Assembly (NCBI GenBank): GCA_000437755.1
Contig: FR900137.1
Location: forward strand, 7,515-17,455
Length of the DNA: 9,941 bases
Reading direction: 5' to 3'
Source of the DNA: Roseburia sp. CAG:303
Lineage (GTDB): Bacteria > Bacillota > Clostridia > Lachnospirales > Lachnospiraceae
The notes beneath the pieces are model-generated. The model was not told where the DNA came from. It searched no databases and was given only the letters and a program-made list of their open reading frames with translations. The position numbers and the translations under genes are program-made. Below are positions 5,870 through 9,941 of this stretch, in pieces. Each line of letters starts with the position of its first letter. Position 1 is the first letter of the stretch.

Positions 5870-8800
5870 ATGTTTACAGTAGATGATATATCGATCCGGT
5901 GTGTAGAGAGAAACACCTTTTCAAGGGGAGAATTAATTTATAAGGTTGGGAATGTAAAACATTTTCATACAGAGCCAATAAAGAAAGAACATCGGGTAAA
6001 AATACGGGCAAATATCAAAGGAAATAATATTGAGAATTTTGATGCGGAAGCAGTTGTTGATGAGATTACAGGCAGCATAGAAAAAGTAAAATGCAGCTGT
6101 GCGGATGGGGCAAAAAGTGAGGAACTGTGCAGACATTGTGTTGCAATGCTTCTGGAATACATCAGGCAGAGGGACGGAAGCAACATGGTTGCAGTCAGGG
6201 CTGAGGGCTTCCATAAGCGGACAGATCCGGAAGTTCTGGATATTCTCGAGCGTTTTGCACTGGAAAAGCGGGCAGGGTATATCCAGCCGGATCTTACAGG
6301 GCAGGTAAAAATAGTACCGGAAATCGAGATAGCCGTTGATAAAACACTGGATGTGGAATTCCGGGTTGGAATACATAATCTATATATCGTAAAAAGTGTT
6401 GTAACCTTTGCGGAAGAATTTATAAAAGGTGCAAAGACAAAGTTCGGAAAAACATTATCTTATTATAATACCATCAGTGCATATGATAAAGATTCACAGA
6501 ATCTCATGCGGTTTATTGCAGTGTCTGAGTCAGAAAATGTAAAGAAACACAGAAATCTGCAGAAAAGAAGCATTCTGATAAGGGGCAATCTCATGGACGC
6601 ATTTTTTAATGCGGTAGGTGAAGGGCAGGTTACAGTTACCCGCGGAATGGATACAGTCAGGCTGAATGTCCGGGAGGAAAAACCGAATCTGCTGGCAATG
6701 GTTTTTAAAACACCGGATGGAATTGATGTAACGATGGACAGACAGCGGTTTTTGTGCGGTCAGAATTATATTTATTTCGTAGGGACAGAATGTATATACA
6801 AGGTCAGAAGGACGGAATGTGAACATCTGGAAGAATGGCTGGAGTACAGCAGCATATTCGGAAGAACAGGAGTAACTATAGCAGAACAGGATATTCCGAT
6901 GTTTGTCAGGGAAGTACTGCCAGAACTGAGAAAAGTATGTAATGTACAGGTACACAGTAATTTTGATGAAGAGCAGTACCTGGGGAAAAGGGTGAAAATC
7001 AGGATTTATCTGGATTCGCCGGAACCGGATGTAATTACCTGTAAGGCATTTGCCTATGAGGACGGTTCAGAAGAAGGTGTTAATATATTCGACAGATATC
7101 CGCCGGGAAGCAATGCAGATATGCAGGATGCGGCTGTAGCAGCGACAAGATTATATCATATGTTCAATGCTTTTGATCCGGAAGAAAAATGTCCGGTGCT
7201 GAGTGACAGCAATGACAAATTATATGCACTGTTGACAGAAGGAATTCCAATTATGCAGGAACTCGGACAGGTATTTATATCCGATGAAATCCGGAATATC
7301 CGTGTAAATGCTGCACCGAAAATCCATCTTGGAATATCGGTAAAAGGAGATTTTCTGGAGATGGCAGTGAGCGGTGATGAGATGTCACCGGAGCAGATAG
7401 GAGAAATCCTGGCAAGATATGACAGAAGAAAGAAATACTACCGGTTAAAAAACGGAGATTTTATCCGGTTGGAAAATTCACAGATTTCGGCATTGACAGA
7501 GATGGGACAGAAGCTGCACCTTTCCAAAAAGGAATTTCTTACAGGAAAGGTAAAAATACCGAAATACCGTTCCATGTATGTTGAATCCGGACTGAATGAA
7601 CTCTATGATCTCGATACGCATTATGACGATTCTTTCCGTAGACTGGTCAGCCGTGTTAAGAATGCAGCCCTTGAGTCAGCCGCAGTTCCGGAAGAAATGA
7701 AAGGTGTGCTGAGACCATATCAGGAGCAGGGATTTGTCTGGATGAAAATACTGAAAGAATGTGGCTTCGGAGCGGTTCTGGCAGATGAAATGGGACTGGG
7801 AAAAACACTTCAGGTAATCACTCTGTTGATTGACTGTAAGAAAAATACTAAAGAAAATGAGAAAAAACATCCGTCGCTGGTAATCTGCCCGGCTTCCCTG
7901 GTATATAACTGGAAGTCTGAAATAGAGCGGTTTGCACCCGATCTGAATACTCTGATGATAACGGGAAATGCACAGGAAAGGGAAGAAAAAGTAAGACAGG
8001 CAGAGGAATATGATGTATTAATTACTTCTTACGATTTACTTCGGAGAGATGTGGAATTTTATGAAGATCAGTTGTTTGAATGTGAAATTATAGATGAGGC
8101 ACAATACATAAAGAATCATAATACCCAGGTCGCACGTTCTGTAAAAATAATTCAGGCGGGCTTCCGGGCTGCACTGACCGGAACTCCGGTAGAAAACAGA
8201 CTCAGCGAGTTATGGAGTATTTTTGACTATGTAATGCCGGGATTTTTATATCCGTATAATAAATTCCGGGAAGAGATAGAATCGCCAATCGTCATAGATA
8301 ATGACGAAAAGCAGCTGCAATTCTTACAGAAAATGATTGCGCCGTTTATCCTGCGCCGTCTGAAAAAAGATGTACTGGCATTTCTTCCTGAAAAAATAGA
8401 GAAAAATATGTTTGCAAAGATGGATGGTGAGCAGTGGGAAATCTATCAGGCTCATGTCCAGAGAATACGGATGATGCTGAACGAACAGAGCGACAGTGAG
8501 TTTAAAAAGTCGAAGATACAGATATTGTCGGAACTGACAAAGTTAAGACAGATTTGCTGTGATCCGGCACTGCTGTATGAAAAATATAAGGAAGAGTCTG
8601 CAAAGACGGTGATGTGCATGGAACTCATAAAAAATGCCATAGAAGGCGGTCATAAGGTACTGGTGTTTTCTCAGTTTACAAGTATGCTGAAAAATCTGAC
8701 ACAGCATCTCGAGCAGGACGGCATAAAATACTATATACTGACCGGTGATACACCGAAGGAGCACAGAACGGCACTTGTAGATATGTTTAACGATAAACAG

Positions 8801-9112
8801 AACAATGATGTAAATATATTCTGCATTTCCTTAAAAGCAGGAGGAACCGGACTGAATCTGACGGCTGCCGATATTGTAATTCACTTTGATCCGTGGTGGA
8901 ATGTCGCGGTTCAGAATCAGGCAACGGACAGGGCACACAGAATAGGACAGGAAAATGTTGTAACCGTGTACAAACTCATTGCGAAGGACAGCATTGAAGA
9001 GAAAATTGTCGAACTTCAGGATAAAAAGAAGGAGCTGGCGGAACAAATTATGGAAAGTGACAGTATTTCTTCCGCAGATTTCTCAAAAGAGCAACTTTTA
9101 GAGTTATTGTAA
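5870..9112 (+). CDS. SWIM zinc-finger SNF2/Rad54-family helicase-like ATPase
   Basis: This 1080-residue cytoplasmic protein is a bacterial SNF2-type superfamily 2 ATPase, a DNA translocase expected to move along duplex DNA rather than unwind it. Residues about 55-105 hold a SWIM zinc finger, C75-x-C77-x9-C87-x-H89. About 130-560 matches the SNF2-associated region of bacterial members. The ATPase core starts near 610: motif I DEMGLGKT (639-646), motif II D742-E-A-Q745, motif III LTGTP (769-773). The C-terminal lobe has VLVFSQF (near 929), SLKAGGTGLNL (from 987) and motif VI Q1017-ATDRAHRIGQ. All catalytic motifs are intact. An AGGGAGG site 6 bases before the ATG at 5870 fixes the start. Its cellular role is not established; such proteins occur as stand-alone chromosomal genes in many Firmicutes. 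It has its own promoter, and I see no intrinsic terminator after it, so some transcription may continue into rpsF. Confidence 0.93.
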   Translation: MFTVDDISIRCVERNTFSRGELIYKVGNVKHFHTEPIKKEHRVKIRANIKGNNIENFDAEAVVDEITGSIEKVKCSCADGAKSEELCRHCVAMLLEYIRQRDGSNMVAVRAEGFHKRTDPEVLDILERFALEKRAGYIQPDLTGQVKIVPEIEIAVDKTLDVEFRVGIHNLYIVKSVVTFAEEFIKGAKTKFGKTLSYYNTISAYDKDSQNLMRFIAVSESENVKKHRNLQKRSILIRGNLMDAFFNAVGEGQVTVTRGMDTVRLNVREEKPNLLAMVFKTPDGIDVTMDRQRFLCGQNYIYFVGTECIYKVRRTECEHLEEWLEYSSIFGRTGVTIAEQDIPMFVREVLPELRKVCNVQVHSNFDEEQYLGKRVKIRIYLDSPEPDVITCKAFAYEDGSEEGVNIFDRYPPGSNADMQDAAVAATRLYHMFNAFDPEEKCPVLSDSNDKLYALLTEGIPIMQELGQVFISDEIRNIRVNAAPKIHLGISVKGDFLEMAVSGDEMSPEQIGEILARYDRRKKYYRLKNGDFIRLENSQISALTEMGQKLHLSKKEFLTGKVKIPKYRSMYVESGLNELYDLDTHYDDSFRRLVSRVKNAALESAAVPEEMKGVLRPYQEQGFVWMKILKECGFGAVLADEMGLGKTLQVITLLIDCKKNTKENEKKHPSLVICPASLVYNWKSEIERFAPDLNTLMITGNAQEREEKVRQAEEYDVLITSYDLLRRDVEFYEDQLFECEIIDEAQYIKNHNTQVARSVKIIQAGFRAALTGTPVENRLSELWSIFDYVMPGFLYPYNKFREEIESPIVIDNDEKQLQFLQKMIAPFILRRLKKDVLAFLPEKIEKNMFAKMDGEQWEIYQAHVQRIRMMLNEQSDSEFKKSKIQILSELTKLRQICCDPALLYEKYKEESAKTVMCMELIKNAIEGGHKVLVFSQFTSMLKNLTQHLEQDGIKYYILTGDTPKEHRTALVDMFNDKQNNDVNIFCISLKAGGTGLNLTAADIVIHFDPWWNVAVQNQATDRAHRIGQENVVTVYKLIAKDSIEEKIVELQDKKKELAEQIMESDSISSADFSKEQLLELL

Positions 9113-9120
9113 AAAAGTGC

Positions 9121-9149
9121 TTGCGTGGAGTAGAAATGTGTGATAAAAT
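9121..9149 (+). promoter_or_regulatory. Extended -10 promoter of the rpsF-ssb operon
   Basis: TTGCGT (9121-9126) and TAAAAT (9144-9149) are 17 bases apart, and the -10 box is preceded by TG at 9141-9142, making an extended -10. This is a strong sigma-A-like signal as expected for a ribosomal protein operon. Transcription would start near 9156, leaving a leader of about 70 bases. Confidence 0.7.
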
Positions 9150-9159
9150 ATTTCTTCGT

Positions 9160-9218
9160 GGTATATTAATAAATATCCTTGCTCACTCATGCTGAGCGGG
9201 CCAAAGACCAAAAGGAGG
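9160..9218 (+). promoter_or_regulatory. rpsF leader with alternative RNA helices around the ribosome binding site
   Basis: A first hairpin pairs GG-ATATT (9160-9167, one bulged T) with AATATCC (9172-9178). A second pairs GCTCA (9181-9185) with TGAGC (9193-9197) across a 7-base loop. TCCTT (9176-9180) is also complementary to AAGGA (9212-9216) in the Shine-Dalgarno. It would stack directly on the second hairpin but shares TCC (9176-9178) with the first. The leader could therefore switch between open and sequestered states. Ribosomal proteins S6 and S18 are known to bind rpsF leaders in many bacteria; whether they do here is inference, and I do not see the CCG trinucleotide I recall from that motif. 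Confidence 0.4.
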
Positions 9219-9226
9219 TAAAAGAC

Positions 9227-9517
9227 ATGAATAAGTACGAGTTAGCAGTAGTTGTTAACGTAAAGCTCGAAGATGAAGAAAGAGCTGCTGTAATCGAAAA
9301 GGTAAAAGAATATATTGTACGTTTCGGTGGAACAGTAACAGATGTTGAAGAATGGGGTAAGAAGAGATTAGCTTACGAAATTCAGAAGATGAAGGATGCA
9401 TATTACTACTTCATCAAATTCGAGTCAGAAAATACAGATTGTCCAAACGAAGTTGAAGATAACATTCGTATCATGGAAAATGTAATCAGATTCTTAGTTG
9501 TTAAGCAGGAAGCTTAA
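9227..9517 (+). CDS. rpsF: Small ribosomal subunit protein S6 (bS6)
   Basis: This 96-residue protein binds 16S rRNA in the central domain of the small ribosomal subunit as a heterodimer with S18. The sequence carries the bS6 hallmarks: N-terminal strand YELAVVV, the GGTVTDVEEWGKKRLAYEI segment with the conserved W-G-K-R-L-A-Y, and YYFIKFE. The length is normal. The ATG at 9227 follows a strong AAAGGAGGT site 7 bases upstream and starts at the usual MNKYE; an upstream in-frame TTG at 9179 lies in the leader hairpin and is not credible. The gene leads the operon, with ssb 65 bases downstream and rpsR expected after that, the usual Firmicute order. Codon use is biased to abundant codons (GAA, AAA, GTA, GTT), fitting high expression. 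Confidence 0.97.
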   Translation: MNKYELAVVVNVKLEDEERAAVIEKVKEYIVRFGGTVTDVEEWGKKRLAYEIQKMKDAYYYFIKFESENTDCPNEVEDNIRIMENVIRFLVVKQEA

Positions 9518-9535
9518 GTTTCGGACAAACGTCAT

Positions 9536-9577
9536 AGGATGTAAGTGTATCCTCGGACCAATGTCCAGCAGGAGGAT
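9536..9577 (+). promoter_or_regulatory. ssb leader with mutually exclusive RNA helices
   Basis: Between rpsF and ssb, AGGAT (9536-9540) can pair with ATCCT (9549-9553) across an 8-base loop. Alternatively ATCCTC (9549-9554) pairs with GAGGAT (9572-9577), which covers the ssb Shine-Dalgarno. That second helix continues without a gap on its 5' strand into GGAC (9555-9558) paired with GTCC (9563-9566) around CAAT, with a 5-base bulge on the 3' side. The two forms cannot coexist, so translation of ssb could be set by which forms. The pairing is seen in sequence; the regulatory role is inferred. Confidence 0.4.
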
Positions 9578-9582
9578 GTAAT

Positions 9583-9941
9583 ATGAATAAAGTAATACTT
9601 ATGGGAAGACTTACAAGAGACCCGGAAATCAGATACTCGCAGAGTGAAAACTCAACTGCTGTAGCAAGATTTACGCTTGCCGTAGACAGACGTTTTAAAC
9701 GTGATGGTGCAAATGAGCAGTCAGCAGATTTTATTTCCTGTGTAGCATTTGGAAGAACAGCAGAGTTTATGGAAAGATATACTCGCCAGGGAACAAAACT
9801 TGTAGTCGAAGGACGTATTCAGACAGGCAGTTATACAAATAAGGACGGCAATAAGGTGTATACAACAGATGTTGTTGTAGAAAATACTGAATTTGCAGAA
9901 AGCAAGGCTTCAGACAGCAGCAATTCCTATCATGGAGGCGG
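9583..9941 (+). CDS. ssb: Single-stranded DNA-binding protein SSB (3' end beyond window)
   Basis: SSB binds single-stranded DNA in replication, recombination and repair, recruiting partner proteins through its acidic C-terminal tip. The 119 codons present cover the whole OB fold: the start NKVILMGRLTRDPEIRY, ARFTLAVDR, DFISCVAFGRTAEF, the TKLVVEGRIQTGSY strand and the closing VVVENTEF strand. Only the beginning of the flexible Ser/Gly/Asn-rich linker follows (SDSSNSYHGG), so the acidic tip lies outside the window. The ATG at 9583 is preceded by AGGAGG at 9570-9575 with 7 bases of spacing. The gene is second in the rpsF operon, and its position between rpsF and the expected rpsR indicates this is the main chromosomal copy. 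Confidence 0.96.
   Translation, partial: MNKVILMGRLTRDPEIRYSQSENSTAVARFTLAVDRRFKRDGANEQSADFISCVAFGRTAEFMERYTRQGTKLVVEGRIQTGSYTNKDGNKVYTTDVVVENTEFAESKASDSSNSYHGG

Noticed and set aside
5933..6376. Minus-strand open frame of 147 codons opposite the SNF2 N-terminus
   Set aside because: It is antisense to the SWIM-containing coding sequence, has no binding site or domain, and shows shadow-frame composition.
5870..9112. SNF2 gene as part of a DISARM-like or other phage-defence system
   Set aside because: No methylase, nuclease, phospholipase-D-like or other defence gene is adjacent; the neighbours are housekeeping or unknown, and the SWIM-SNF2 layout is that of common chromosomal proteins.
9091..9120. 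Hairpin GC(A)ACTTTT / AAAAGTGC at the end of the SNF2 gene as a terminator
   Set aside because: The arms pair only with a bulge and no T-run follows on the plus strand; the right arm runs straight into the rpsF -35 box.
9179..9226. In-frame TTG start that would lengthen S6 by 16 residues
   Set aside because: The extension covers the leader hairpin and the real Shine-Dalgarno; S6 proteins begin at MNKYE-like sequence.

Overview
The window looks like a chromosomal stretch of an anaerobic, low-GC Firmicute, most likely a Lachnospiraceae-type Clostridium relative. The reasons are moderate AT-richness, strong AGGAGG ribosome binding sites, sigma-A-like promoters, the rpsF-ssb gene order, a secreted dockerin-bearing plant-polysaccharide hydrolase, and a hypothetical protein of a kind I associate with that family. 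The assignment is by overall character only; no rRNA or other marker settles it.

Layout: (1) Bases 1-258, minus strand, hold the start of a sodium:solute symporter cut by the window edge. (2) Bases 259-491 are a divergent intergenic region with a well-placed plus-strand promoter, a weaker extended -10 promoter for the symporter, and an inverted repeat. (3) Bases 492-3680 encode a 1062-residue secreted GH43 arabinanase with an N-terminal dockerin and several C-terminal beta-sandwich modules, closed by an intrinsic terminator. (4) tadA (tRNA adenosine deaminase) and a GNAT acetyltransferase overlap by 8 bases and end at a probable weak terminator. (5) Bases 4843-5799 encode a two-domain protein of unknown function. 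(6) Bases 5870-9112 encode a SWIM-zinc-finger SNF2 helicase with its own promoter, whose -35 overlaps the previous stop codon. (7) The rpsF-ssb ribosomal/replication operon begins at 9227 behind an extended -10 promoter; ssb runs off the right edge. rpsR would be expected next.

Functionally the window mixes a carbohydrate-utilisation locus (arabinan hydrolysis outside the cell, possibly coupled to a divergent transporter of unknown substrate) with housekeeping information-processing genes (tRNA editing, translation, single-stranded DNA binding, an SNF2 ATPase). I see no mobile elements, CRISPR arrays, tRNA or rRNA genes, and no classical defence system. Every gap between genes is under 300 bases. 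The points most worth a second look are the N-terminal dockerin on the arabinanase with its unassigned C-terminal modules, the uncharacterised protein at 4843-5799, and two leaders (rpsF and ssb) that can each form similar, mutually exclusive RNA helices around the Shine-Dalgarno.
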